A DNA stretch of 64,000 bases from Candidatus Nanoarchaeia archaeon. Its GTDB lineage: Archaea > Nanobdellota > Nanobdellia > Woesearchaeales > JACPBV01. Positions 1-8,715 of this stretch are shown piece by piece; the stretch's first letter is position 1, and the number at the start of each line of letters is the position of its first letter. The stretch lies in contig JANQNH010000031.1 of NCBI GenBank assembly GCA_028279655.1, positions 1-64,000 of the forward strand, given 5' to 3'. The notes beneath the pieces are model-generated. The model saw only the letters and a program-made list of their open reading frames with translations. It ran no database searches and was not told the DNA's origin. A program made the position numbers and the translations under genes.

Positions 1-20
1 CTTAGTTTTTTTATATTCAT
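1..20 (-). CDS. Partial gene: first codons only, runs off left edge
   Basis: An ATG on the minus strand (20 to 18) begins MNIKKL and leaves the window. It is preceded at a 5-nt spacing by a GAGGTG ribosome-binding site (26-31), the same SD type used by other genes here. A T-rich TATA-like stretch lies at 38-48. The gene follows three surface-protein genes on the same strand, and a Lys-rich start would suit a signal peptide, but too little is visible to name it. Confidence 0.5.
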
Positions 21-184
21 TTTTTCACCTCGTTTAATTTATAAAAACTCATAGAAAAAGCTAACAAAGAAACAGGATACTCTTCTTTCTGAATCACCTT
101 TTTTTTAAAAATTTTAAGACCTCTTTTTTAAACTAAATTATCCCAAGATAAACTCCTTTAAATTCTTTATCAACATTTAAAATC

Positions 185-225
185 TATAATAAAGACTAGA
201 ATTTTTTTTACTACTAGTGACAAAT
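185..225 (-). promoter_or_regulatory. Conserved A/T-rich upstream element, copy 1
   Basis: Read on the minus strand, this stretch contains AAAAATTCTAGTCTTTATTAT. Close relatives occur at 5960-6000 and 21278-21315, and all share ATTYCTAGTCTYTA flanked by an A-run and a GTA triplet. Each copy sits upstream of a minus-strand gene for a cell-surface or glycan function. Here that is the gene starting at 20. A role as activator site or upstream promoter element is inference. Confidence 0.4.
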
Positions 226-239
226 AGAAAAGATTTATC

Positions 240-272
240 GTAAATAAATAAAAAAATAAAAAAATTTATCCA
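240..272 (-). terminator. Poly-T terminator after the mosaic surface protein
   Basis: Just past the stop at 276, the minus strand reads as several T-runs of 4-7 separated by A. This is the usual archaeal intrinsic terminator form, which needs no hairpin. A very similar tract follows the related gene at 4390-5508. Confidence 0.5.
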
Positions 273-275
273 CCC

Positions 276-2039
276 TTAGATAGCTTCCCCTATTATAGTA
301 AAACCATCAAGGTTCTGATAATTGCCATAACACGGCTCTGGCAGGGTCAACCTGAATGTCAAGGTCATTCCTGTGCTTCCCGGATAAAGCCAGTTAGCAG
401 CCCAGATCTCTCCTCCTGGTACACCAGCAACAGCAATCTCGTTCTCCTGAAGTATCTCTGCTTCTGCAAACATATCCTCATCAAACCCTCCATTAAGGTT
501 CCTATGGATATTTAGATAACCTTCTGCATCTGCATTCCTTACAACTGCAGGATCGTAGTTATCCATGTCAATCTGCCTGTCTCCTCTGGAGTTATAAGCA
601 CCGTTCTCAACATAATACCTGAATGCACTCAATGGCAGCTGGTTAAGCAGAATACCATTGCCTTGGTTGCACCTTCCCTGAACAGGATCAGTTGAATCCC
701 AATCCTCTCCCAGGATGAACATATCCAGGATTACTCCTCCTTCTGCAAGATTAGTTACCTGTACATTGCTGTATTCAGAGGTTCCAGGACGAACTCCGCT
801 AAAATCCAACAAACCACTAACATCCACAGAAATCAATGGATTTATGAACATAACCGAGGTTTCATCATACTCTGCAGTTCCACCATAATCAGAAGCTATA
901 ACCTTTACTTCATATTCTCCGTATGCAATGGATGAGTCAGGAACTTCGATGATGCAGGTATACATCTCCATAAGGTTTGCATCCCAATCTACACTCTCTT
1001 CATCAATCATAGCATTACAATTGGGAAAGTTCTGTTTCCCAGTAGGAACACAGTTAAGGCTGAGATTATTCACGCCCTCAAATACCACATCTACCTTAAC
1101 CTCATCGATCTTATTCTTATCCATCACAAGAACATCCACTTGATAGGTCTCTCCCTCAAACAGGTAGTTGTTGTTTCTCTCCATAAGCATCTCACTATCC
1201 CTGCTATATCTCCATGGCTGTACATCCTCATCCTTTAAGATTCTGTCACCACACTGCCATACCTTTAATGGAAAGTCTTCAACACCAACAGTGCCTCCAA
1301 TAGTTGAGCTTGACCCTGGAGGTGGTGGTGATACAGGAGCAGATGCAGGAGTTAATATAACACTATACACGCCTGCATATAGATAATCGATCTCTAGATC
1401 AAAACCAGGATACTCTAAAGGGATAGCCTCTGAACCCCATGTCCAATCCATATCCCACGCCTGTGCTCCTCCTCCATTCAAAGCAGCATCCCCATCATTA
1501 GCATCAGGATCCGCAGGAACAGTCCCCCTATAACTTCCAACATCAGTTTCATAAGCATACATATCGCTCCAATCTACATCACCAGACATAGGGGTTCCAA
1601 GATGGATTGACTTATACTCCAGATACCAGTTATTCCCTGAAAAAGTCAACTGATAATGGTCCCAATCAGGAACATCCGGATCCCAGAAAGCTCCCCAGCC
1701 CCCAGAACTAGAATAAGCATCATGATCAGAGCCTATCACGCCCTGAAAAAGATCATCATAATAAGCATCCCCGCCATATTCTGCATATACATCCCATCCT
1801 CCAACTGCTTCCCTTCCGTCTGGCGTCTCATACCTTAAATCTACTGGGTCCCAGACAGTGCCTGGACCTCCAGGAATATAATAACTTCCTGAAACCGCAT
1901 CGACTGTTCCACTATAGCTTCCATCCCCATCATCAGTCAACGTGCCTTCAAAAAATATGGTTGAAGAGTCTATAGAGTTAGCACTTACTGTTCCAACAAA
2001 AAAAACAAATACCAAAATACCAAGAAACACCTTTTTCAT
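276..2039 (-). CDS. Secreted mosaic surface protein with shared C-terminal module
   Basis: 587 residues. I start at ATG 2039 because GAGGTG lies 6 nt upstream; the longer reading would begin at the GTG inside that SD. Residues 1-20 are a signal peptide (MKKVFLGILVFVFF..., ending VSA). Residues ~21-240 are acidic and rich in Gly, Trp and Tyr, and match nothing I recognise. A PPPPGSSS linker follows. From about residue 250 to the end the protein matches, nearly residue for residue, the whole mature part of the gene at 4390-5508, beginning GTVGVEDFPLKVWQCG. It is therefore a duplicate of that module with a new N-terminal domain. It is third in a minus-strand series of surface-protein genes. It is probably exported and cell-surface bound; no anchor is visible. 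Function unknown. Confidence 0.9.
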   Translation of the reverse strand: MKKVFLGILVFVFFVGTVSANSIDSSTIFFEGTLTDDGDGSYSGTVDAVSGSYYIPGGPGTVWDPVDLRYETPDGREAVGGWDVYAEYGGDAYYDDLFQGVIGSDHDAYSSSGGWGAFWDPDVPDWDHYQLTFSGNNWYLEYKSIHLGTPMSGDVDWSDMYAYETDVGSYRGTVPADPDANDGDAALNGGGAQAWDMDWTWGSEAIPLEYPGFDLEIDYLYAGVYSVILTPASAPVSPPPPGSSSTIGGTVGVEDFPLKVWQCGDRILKDEDVQPWRYSRDSEMLMERNNNYLFEGETYQVDVLVMDKNKIDEVKVDVVFEGVNNLSLNCVPTGKQNFPNCNAMIDEESVDWDANLMEMYTCIIEVPDSSIAYGEYEVKVIASDYGGTAEYDETSVMFINPLISVDVSGLLDFSGVRPGTSEYSNVQVTNLAEGGVILDMFILGEDWDSTDPVQGRCNQGNGILLNQLPLSAFRYYVENGAYNSRGDRQIDMDNYDPAVVRNADAEGYLNIHRNLNGGFDEDMFAEAEILQENEIAVAGVPGGEIWAANWLYPGSTGMTLTFRLTLPEPCYGNYQNLDGFTIIGEAI

Positions 2040-2060
2040 TTGAAACACCTCACTTTTTTT

Positions 2061-4334
2061 CTAAACATCAATGAATGCACAGGCTTCTGCATAATTCCCT
2101 GCTTTATCATTGACCCTAACATCTATTGTATGAAAACCGTCAGCAAAATATCTCGTAGATGTACAGACACCATCAACTAACCTGTAGCATAGGTTGGTCC
2201 ATCTAGGATAGCTGCTGTCATGATCATAGTACTTTACATCCTTGAAGTTATCATCCTCTGCACCGATAGTGAATATATAATAATTTCCATGCTTATGTGT
2301 AACCTCAAGCGGCGTGGTAATTACAGGATCCAGAGTATCTACAGAAAGGGTATAAGGTCTTGAAGTAACAACAGCTCCTGCCCTGTCCTCCAACTCAAAC
2401 CAATACTTGATCTTAGAACCATGATAACCAGAGATATCCACATCAAGGTTGCATTTCTCAAGATATCTCTCTGTTACGCAATCATTCACAAGATCAACAG
2501 GTTCATCATTATATCCATCAACATCATTGCCGTATATCAAAACCAAGGATGTAGGATTCTTCTCTATGAACTTAACCTCAAAGCTTCCATCCGCATACCC
2601 ATATGTTGGGCTTGTGGAATAGATCCTTGGCTTGATGCTGTCTGTAAAGAAGGTTATATCCTCAACTGTATTTTCATTCCCAGCCTTATCCTTAATCCTT
2701 ATATCTACATCATGGTCTCCATCCAGGAACCTTGGTTTTCCTTTACATTCCCCATTTCTTAGACTATAACACAATCTGGTCCACCTTGGAGTCCTACTTT
2801 CGTGATCAATATATTCTCCAGTCAAGAAATTCTCCTCCTCCACCTCAAGTGTAAATTCAACATAAGCTCCCTGTGGATCAACAGTTGTGCTTAGTATATC
2901 AGGATCAGTAGTATCTACCTGAAGGGTTATCTTCCTGGATGAAGCAGACGCACCCGCCTTGTCAGTAAGCTCAAACCAGTATTCAATACTGCCAGGATCA
3001 TATGCTGAAAGGTCAACATAGGTATCGCATACATTGACTCCTCTCTCAACCCCACAATCATTGACAAGGTCTAGTGGTTTAACATTATAGCCTACCCCAA
3101 GATTGCCATAATGCAACTCTAATAGTACAGGATTCTTCTCCATAAATCTAACCTCAAAATTACCATCTGCAAAACCCCTGCTGGGTTTTGTGGAATATAT
3201 TCTTGGAAGTATACTATCTGTAAAGAACATTATATCAGTGATTGTAGCATCATTCCCAGCCTTGTCACTTATCTTTATCTTAACATTATGGTCCCCATCA
3301 TAGAATCTGATATTGCCGCTGCATTTATTTCCAGTTAACCTATAACATAAGGTATTCCACCTTGGATATGGGCTGTTATTATCATAATATTGCCCGGACA
3401 AAAAGTTAAGTTCATCTATCTCTACATCAAACTTAGCATAAGCACCTTTTGGATTGACCTCAAGATTCAGTATGTTTGGCTCAACAGTATCAACATCAAG
3501 TATCTTTTTCATGCTCTCCACACTAGTACCTGCAATATCAATAACCTCAAACCAGTACTCTACCTGGCCTGGATTATAAGCTGATAGATCAACATACGTT
3601 TCGCATGTTGTACTCCCCCTATCAAGCAAGCACTCTGCCCCTATATCAAGAGGCTCTTCATTATATACACCAGATAGCCCATAATGTAATATAACCCCAG
3701 CAGGATTCTTCTCTACAAACTTCACCATAAAATTTCCATCTGCAAAGCCCCTTATTGGCAATATCTGGTTTATCCTTGGAGCATAACTATCAATAGTAAA
3801 TACCAGATTAGACTCAGCAACATTTCCGATAACATCCCTGGCAACTATCTGAAGGTCATTATATCCCTCATTAAATGTCCTTGTCCTATCATATGAATCA
3901 CATGAACTGCATAGGGGCATATTCCTTGGATAGATATAGGAGTTATCAATATAACTAAGTGTAGAGTACTCGCTAAGACCGATGACAAGATCCACATACC
4001 TTGATCCCAGTATACTGCCATTGACAGGAGAACTCACAGTGATATTTGGAGGAGTGATATCCAGAGTAGAATTACCTGCAAAAACACACCCTCCCCCTCC
4101 AACATTACATTTATTATCATATGAATGGCACACAGTACCATTACTCAAAACCTTAACGCATGCCCTGCAGTAAGGGTCAGAATTGCATGTTCTGATAGGA
4201 ACAGCTGCATTACATTCAGTAAAATCAATCTGCTGCCCCACTGACCAGCACATAAATGTATAATAATCAGCAAGAACAGTTGGTGAAACTAGGAAAATGA
4301 AGATTATAACCGCAAATACCAAAGTTTTATTCAT
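2061..4334 (-). CDS. Large secreted protein with three tandem Ig-like repeats
   Basis: 757 residues with a signal peptide at 1-22 (hydrophobic, ending TVLA). A Cys-rich segment follows (about ten Cys in residues 29-90), then a TPPNITVSSP-type bacterial Ig-like unit. Three copies of a ~190-residue unit follow, starting near residues 181, 373 and 565. Each opens with P-R-I...GFADGNF.V.F.EKNP, continues with Y-W-F-E-L-x-D-x-A-G, then D...PDI, then SPYPRWT.LCYRL and D-K-A-G-N. The last unit is cut short after DKAGNY, so the protein ends inside a repeat. There is no C-terminal membrane anchor. SD GGGGT precedes the ATG. It lies 55 bp downstream of the 4390-5508 gene and probably depends on read-through from it. 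It is likely an extracellular structural or adhesive protein. Confidence 0.88.
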   Translation of the reverse strand: MNKTLVFAVIIFIFLVSPTVLADYYTFMCWSVGQQIDFTECNAAVPIRTCNSDPYCRACVKVLSNGTVCHSYDNKCNVGGGGCVFAGNSTLDITPPNITVSSPVNGSILGSRYVDLVIGLSEYSTLSYIDNSYIYPRNMPLCSSCDSYDRTRTFNEGYNDLQIVARDVIGNVAESNLVFTIDSYAPRINQILPIRGFADGNFMVKFVEKNPAGVILHYGLSGVYNEEPLDIGAECLLDRGSTTCETYVDLSAYNPGQVEYWFEVIDIAGTSVESMKKILDVDTVEPNILNLEVNPKGAYAKFDVEIDELNFLSGQYYDNNSPYPRWNTLCYRLTGNKCSGNIRFYDGDHNVKIKISDKAGNDATITDIMFFTDSILPRIYSTKPSRGFADGNFEVRFMEKNPVLLELHYGNLGVGYNVKPLDLVNDCGVERGVNVCDTYVDLSAYDPGSIEYWFELTDKAGASASSRKITLQVDTTDPDILSTTVDPQGAYVEFTLEVEEENFLTGEYIDHESRTPRWTRLCYSLRNGECKGKPRFLDGDHDVDIRIKDKAGNENTVEDITFFTDSIKPRIYSTSPTYGYADGSFEVKFIEKNPTSLVLIYGNDVDGYNDEPVDLVNDCVTERYLEKCNLDVDISGYHGSKIKYWFELEDRAGAVVTSRPYTLSVDTLDPVITTPLEVTHKHGNYYIFTIGAEDDNFKDVKYYDHDSSYPRWTNLCYRLVDGVCTSTRYFADGFHTIDVRVNDKAGNYAEACAFIDV

Positions 4335-4344
4335 GATTTTTCAT

Positions 4345-4380
4345 ACCCCGTAAAATAAAAAATAAAAAAAATAAAAAATT
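4345..4380 (-). terminator. Poly-T terminator between surface-protein genes
   Basis: On the minus strand, directly after the stop of the 4390-5508 gene, there are T6, T8 and T6 runs separated by single A residues. This suits partial termination: strong output of the upstream 372-residue protein and weaker read-through into the 757-residue gene, which has no TATA box of its own in the 55-bp gap. Confidence 0.5.
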
Positions 4381-4389
4381 AATCTAGGC

Positions 4390-5508
4390 TTAGATAGCTT
4401 CTCCGATTATGGTGAAACCGTCTAGGTTCTGGAAGTTACCATAGCATGGCTCTGGTAGGCTTAACCTGAATGTTAAGGTCATTCCTGTGCTTCCTGGATA
4501 TAGCCAGTTAGCAGCCCAGATCTCACCACCAGGTACTAGACCAGGCATAGCTATCTCGTTCTCCTGAAGTATCTCTGCTTCAGCGAACATATCCTCATCA
4601 AACCCACCGTTTAGGTTCTTATGGATATTTAGATAACCTTCTACATCTGCGTTCCTAGTTATTGCTGCATCATAGTTCTGCATATCAATCTGCCTGTCTC
4701 CTCTGGAGTTATAAGCTCCGTTCTCTACATAGTACCTGAATGCACTTAGTGGCAACTGGTTCAATAGTGTTACACCATCGTCCTGTAGACATCTTCCCTG
4801 AGCTGGATCAGTTGAATCCCAATCCTCTCCTAGGATAAACATGTCTAGAACAACTCCGCCTTCTGCCATGTTCTTAACCTGTACATTGCTGTACTCTGAA
4901 GTTCCAGGTCTAACGCCTGAGAAGTCCAATAGGCCAGTTACATCAACAGTTATTAATGGGTTCAAGAACCACATTGAGGTTTCGTCGTACTCAGCTGTCT
5001 GTGTTCCTGTGTGATCTTCTGCCTTTACTGTAAGCTCATGGATGCCATATGCAAGTGAGGTATCTGGTATCTCGATCCTGCATGTGTACATAGACATTGT
5101 TAATGGGTCAAATGCTGTTATCTCTTCTTCATCGATTCTTGCGTTACATGGCAAGATGTTTGTATCGATGTTAGGTACACAGTTAAGACTTAGGTCTGCA
5201 GCACCTTCTAAAACAACATCCACCTTCACTTCATCGATCTTGTTCTTGTCCATAACAAGAACATCTACTTCGTATGACTCTCCTTCAAACAAGTAGTTGT
5301 TGTTTCTTTCTAGAAGCATTTCACCGTCTCCAGTGAATCTCCATGGCTGTACGTCTTCATCTTGCAAGATTCTACCGCCACACTGCCATACCTTTAATGG
5401 AAAGTCTTCAACGCCGATTGTACCGCCGATTGTTCCATCGTCGCCAGCAGCCAAAGCAAGAGGCATAACTAACAAGACTGCGCTCAAAATTGCTATCAAT
5501 TTTTTCAT
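4390..5508 (-). CDS. Abundant-looking secreted surface protein, parent of the shared module
   Basis: 372 residues with a signal peptide at 1-20 (MKKLIAILSAVLLVMPLALA). The rest is one compact acidic module with a few Cys, notably KVWQCGGRILQDEDVQPW near residue 40, LSLNCVPN, and the C-terminal LPEPCYGNFQNLDGFTI. The ATG has the best Shine-Dalgarno in this stretch (AAAGGAGG, 7 nt upstream) and a ~380-nt leader. The gene is followed by a poly-T terminator. These signs suggest high expression. The same module forms the C-terminal ~60% of the protein at 276-2039. I do not recognise a named family. A structural envelope protein is the best guess. Confidence 0.9.
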   Translation of the reverse strand: MKKLIAILSAVLLVMPLALAAGDDGTIGGTIGVEDFPLKVWQCGGRILQDEDVQPWRFTGDGEMLLERNNNYLFEGESYEVDVLVMDKNKIDEVKVDVVLEGAADLSLNCVPNIDTNILPCNARIDEEEITAFDPLTMSMYTCRIEIPDTSLAYGIHELTVKAEDHTGTQTAEYDETSMWFLNPLITVDVTGLLDFSGVRPGTSEYSNVQVKNMAEGGVVLDMFILGEDWDSTDPAQGRCLQDDGVTLLNQLPLSAFRYYVENGAYNSRGDRQIDMQNYDAAITRNADVEGYLNIHKNLNGGFDEDMFAEAEILQENEIAMPGLVPGGEIWAANWLYPGSTGMTLTFRLSLPEPCYGNFQNLDGFTIIGEAI

Positions 5509-5681
5509 TTTCTTTTTCCTCCTTTAAGGTTTTTTTAACCAACATCTGCTAAGCTTCAGTTGGCAAATGTGTGGCAATATTACAGCCACCTAGCAAACCT
5601 CATCGTTATCAACTAACGGAAATTGCATGAATCCTCATAGGCCTTCTTGAAGATCCATTTTGCAATCCGTAAGCAAATTCC

Positions 5682-5810
5682 TCAGTCTACCTTGTCAATA
5701 AATGACCATGAAAAGTGTGATATATGACTCAAGATATTGGATAGATGATTGGCTACAATAGAAAATAACATAAAGACCAATGTATTCCTCTTTTTATCCT
5801 CTTTATTCAA
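5682..5810 (-). CDS. Small 42-residue membrane-like ORF in the leader
   Basis: A TTG codon at 5810 follows GGGGG (5817-5821) by 6 nt, the same SD and spacing seen at other genes here. It opens a 42-residue frame with one hydrophobic stretch (TLVFMLFSIVANHL). Past its TGA, the same frame reads a coding-like basic stretch (LRIAKWIFKKAYED) before more stops. It may therefore be a real small leader peptide or the decayed start of a longer gene. It would be cotranscribed with the 372-residue surface protein from a TATA box at 5901-5915. Confidence 0.35.
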   Translation of the reverse strand: MNKEDKKRNTLVFMLFSIVANHLSNILSHISHFSWSFIDKVD

Positions 5811-5826
5811 TTTCAACCCCCAGTGT

Positions 5827-6206
5827 GTATCCACTCTAAAATACTAAAATAGTTTAATTATTCAAAAATAACTAATTAAACTTAAATCTTCTAAGTGGCA
5901 CTTATTTATATACATTTTTAGGTTATGAAATATATAAGAAAAATAGAATTTCTAAACATAGATTTTAAAGACTAGAAATTTTTTGAGTACCACTTTAAGG
6001 TAACAGATTTTTTTTATAGTCGACAAACCAAGGTTTTCTTTGTTTTTTAATAACTGCCCCATCACGAAAATTCGCGACTATTATTTTGGCAATTTTTTAC
6101 TATTCAAAATAAAAAAATCAGTTTCACTCAAATAAAAAATTAAAGAAATGTCTAAACTGATTCCGGTAAAAATTTAAATATTGTATTAACCTCCCATTAT
6201 AAAATT
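5827..6206. promoter_or_regulatory. Divergent AT-rich promoter region
   Basis: No gene is visible. On the minus strand a TATA box (GTATATAAATAAG, 5902-5914) would start a transcript near 5880 and give the 372-residue surface gene a leader of ~370 nt. Copy 2 of the ATTTCTAGTCTTTA element lies at 5960-6000. On the plus strand TTTAAATA (6173-6180) lies 27-34 bp before the ATG at 6207. TAAAGAAATGTCTAAA, upstream of that box, recurs before the next gene (7171-7187). Confidence 0.5.
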
Positions 6207-7136
6207 ATGCCAAGACGAAAGAATCTAAGAAGACAAGTGCTCTGGTCTTTTAAAAAAGATAGGCACACCGAAGCATTAAATTTTGCTGGTCAGTTTGCTA
6301 AAGTTGTAGAAACAGAGCTGGATCGCTATGATTGCTTCTCTATTTATGGAATTTCCTCCCTCAGGGTGGGGAAGTTAAAAGATGCAATATCTGCATTAGA
6401 GTATGCTATAACCAAGGACGGAACTGGATCCTCTGTTGTTAAACCAGAGATGCTCTGTTTTTATCTTGGGGCAGCTTATGCATTTCAAGGTAGGTATCAA
6501 AAGGCCGAAGAACAGTTTGACGCTGCTGCTAGAGGGGGTATTGACATTTTATATATGATGCAAAGGCTGATGGGAAGAGGGCATCTTAAAAGAACTCAGG
6601 AACTTGGGGAGGGGATGGATTTCACAAAAGGAGAGGAAACCGTCTCTGTAAGAATAGAGGGATTTACACCAGATGGAATTAAAGTAAGTGTTAGAAAAGC
6701 AAATGATGTAAGTTTTAAACCATTAAGATATAATATGGAGACAGAGGTTTATCCAAACATAGCCATAAAAGCAGGAAGAGTGTTCCCTTCAGTTCTGATG
6801 ACTTATTGTGCTCCTGGCTATAATATGGATAGGTTTGAATTTGAGACCCCACCTTATTACCAAAGCACTGCTATGGTTACAGAAGGTGAAAGGTTAAAGA
6901 TTACCAATGGCAATACAGATATAAGTATCGTCATAGGTAAGATTCAAGAAAGAAGAGCACAAGCAATAATAAATCAAGTTAACACTGAACTTCGCTATTT
7001 TGGCAATGCATTAGATGATAGTATTATCATAAGGGTAGCAGGAGGTCGGCCCCAGAAAAGAGGAAGGATCCTGTTAAAAACCTATACCCCTAATGATTAT
7101 CAGGTGATTGGCAGATCTGTTAGAAGGATTGAATAA
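6207..7136 (+). CDS. Soluble protein with N-terminal TPR-like helical repeats
   Basis: 309 residues. Residues ~15-115 form paired helices of tetratricopeptide type. FSIYGISSLRVGKLKDAISALEYAI and YLGAAYAFQGRYQKAEEQFDAA both show the A/G...Y...G...A spacing. The C-terminal two thirds is mixed alpha/beta and unknown to me, with a basic tail. There is no signal peptide or membrane segment. The transcript is leaderless, with TTTAAATA about 30 bp before the ATG. The same promoter motif precedes the following gene, which suggests co-regulation. TPR segments usually mediate protein-protein contacts; the specific role is unknown. Confidence 0.8.
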   Translation: MPRRKNLRRQVLWSFKKDRHTEALNFAGQFAKVVETELDRYDCFSIYGISSLRVGKLKDAISALEYAITKDGTGSSVVKPEMLCFYLGAAYAFQGRYQKAEEQFDAAARGGIDILYMMQRLMGRGHLKRTQELGEGMDFTKGEETVSVRIEGFTPDGIKVSVRKANDVSFKPLRYNMETEVYPNIAIKAGRVFPSVLMTYCAPGYNMDRFEFETPPYYQSTAMVTEGERLKITNGNTDISIVIGKIQERRAQAIINQVNTELRYFGNALDDSIIIRVAGGRPQKRGRILLKTYTPNDYQVIGRSVRRIE

Positions 7137-7210
7137 TCTAGATACTTGGAGGTTTCAAACCAAAAAAAACTAAAGAAATGTTTAAATAAAAAATTAGATT
7201 CACAACCCAC

Positions 7211-8023
7211 ATGGGTGTTGCAATAACATGTGTGAATGGGAATGGATTCCATATAGGCAGAATTCTGTATGGGACCGTAAGTAAAATAAACAGAAAAAAT
7301 GCTAGTTTAAGATTAGATATTGAAAGAAGGGACTATCCAAAACAAAAAAAAGAGATAGATTGGTCTTCAAAAAACTTTGGAGAAACAATAGATGTAAGGC
7401 AGGTTCTAACAGCAGAGGATTCTCCTGTCCTGGATGGGATAGAGATCCTCTTTGCTAAGTTCAATGATCATAAGCCAGATGCAGAGAAGATAACATTAGA
7501 TATAACAGCAAAAAAAGAGTGGCCGGTTACAAGGTTTCTCTGGAAAGATGTTAGGGATCCATGGAGGCCTGCCTTTGACGAGGATGGAATTTACCAGAGC
7601 GATTTCTTAGGAAAGGTAAAAGAGCTGTCTGTACAGACCCTTAGTGATAAGACACTACTAGCCTATGCTTTAGTGACAAATCACTATTCAAGAAAAGAGA
7701 TAGCCTACCTGCTGATAGATGAGCATCCCATTAAAGGCCTGGAAAACGACTATGGGATAATTGCAAGGATAGAAAATGGAAAGATCGTTAACCCAAGAAA
7801 AAGAGGGAGGAGAGGAAATGAAATAGACCATGATGGCGCTCTGGATTACATAAGTGGAATTGAGACTGCTCAAGATTCTATAGAAGCTTTAGCCAAAAGA
7901 CCAGATGTTATAAAGGGATTCTGGAGCATACCTACGAACTATGAGAAACACAGGCCTATGTCAAAAACACTAAAATGGATACTGGACACATATGTAACAA
8001 AGCCAGATCCTCACATAACATAG
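7211..8023 (+). CDS. Unknown soluble protein
   Basis: 270 residues with no signal peptide or membrane helix. The composition is mixed alpha/beta, with repeated KEIDW/KEWPVTRFLWKDVRDPW aromatic-basic patches and a late FWSIPTNYEKHRPMSKTLKW segment. I do not recognise the family. It has its own leaderless promoter (TTTAAATA at 7181-7188, ATG at 7211), preceded by the same TAAAGAAATGT sequence as the gene before it. Those two may therefore respond to the same signal. Confidence 0.75.
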   Translation: MGVAITCVNGNGFHIGRILYGTVSKINRKNASLRLDIERRDYPKQKKEIDWSSKNFGETIDVRQVLTAEDSPVLDGIEILFAKFNDHKPDAEKITLDITAKKEWPVTRFLWKDVRDPWRPAFDEDGIYQSDFLGKVKELSVQTLSDKTLLAYALVTNHYSRKEIAYLLIDEHPIKGLENDYGIIARIENGKIVNPRKRGRRGNEIDHDGALDYISGIETAQDSIEALAKRPDVIKGFWSIPTNYEKHRPMSKTLKWILDTYVTKPDPHIT

Positions 8024-8083
8024 CATTTTTCACTACTAATATCCACAATAAATATTTATTAATTTCAGGTATTCTCCCTAAAA

Positions 8084-8564
8084 ATGGGTGTGAAAAATCG
8101 ATGGGGATCCAGAAAAAGGGCTTGTTTCTAAGCTACTGAGAACACTTCCATTATATCTGCTTCCAGGCTTATTTGCCAGCAACGCAGAGGCTAATCTGAC
8201 TTATCCTGAATTTGAAGCAGCAAGGATATTCTTCTCTAACCCGACTTATTCTCAACAAACACCTTACATAACCCCTTCAACCATGGAAGAACTTGAAAAC
8301 TACCTGATTAAAACTCCCTGGGCAGATCCTCCTCCCTTTGACCAAACAACCCATACCCGTATAGATATGGAAACTTTCTGGACAACCCCCCAAGACATAT
8401 CATTATTAACCGAAACCGAGATGCCAAGATTGGAAGTTAGAGAGATAGAGGATACGATCAAAAGTTACAAGCCACAGATTGATATTCCTGCTGGATTATT
8501 CCTTATTGCATTCACCCTACCAATAGTAAAATACTTCAGAAGAAAGGGAAGTTTGAATCTCTAA
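8084..8564 (+). pseudogene. Small bitopic surface protein interrupted by one frameshift
   Basis: An ATG at 8084 lies about 28 bp after a TATA-like box (AATATTTATT, 8050-8059). Its frame ends after 15 codons. The frame entered by dropping one A from the A5 run at 8093-8097 runs open to TAA 8564. The repaired protein (~159 residues) starts MGVKIDGDPEKG, has a hydrophobic segment (LLRTLPLYLLPGLFA), a Pro/Thr-rich middle, and a C-terminal membrane helix with basic stop-transfer (IPAGLFLIAFTLPIVKYFRRKG). Starting at the later ATG (8283) would lose the first helix. Either this is a sequencing or assembly indel or the gene is recently broken. Confidence 0.55.
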
Positions 8565-8638
8565 TGTTTGATTATTTACTTTAAGTGGGTAATAAAATAA
8601 AATTAAGTATATAACCTATATTTCTCATTCAAACAATC

Positions 8639-8691
8639 TTTAAATAATAAGTTCAATTAGAAGCTTTAAAAGGGGTGCTTTTAGCACCTTA
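8639..8691 (+). promoter_or_regulatory. Promoter and small hairpin before the lamin-tail gene
   Basis: TTTAAATAATA (8639-8649) is a TATA-like box. About 20 nt downstream, GGTGC (8674-8678) and GCACC (8684-8688) form a stem around a TTTTA loop, ending just before the GTG at 8692. The hairpin would sit in a ~45-nt leader. Confidence 0.35.
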
Positions 8692-8715
8692 GTGAATTCT
8701 AAGGTATATTGGAAA

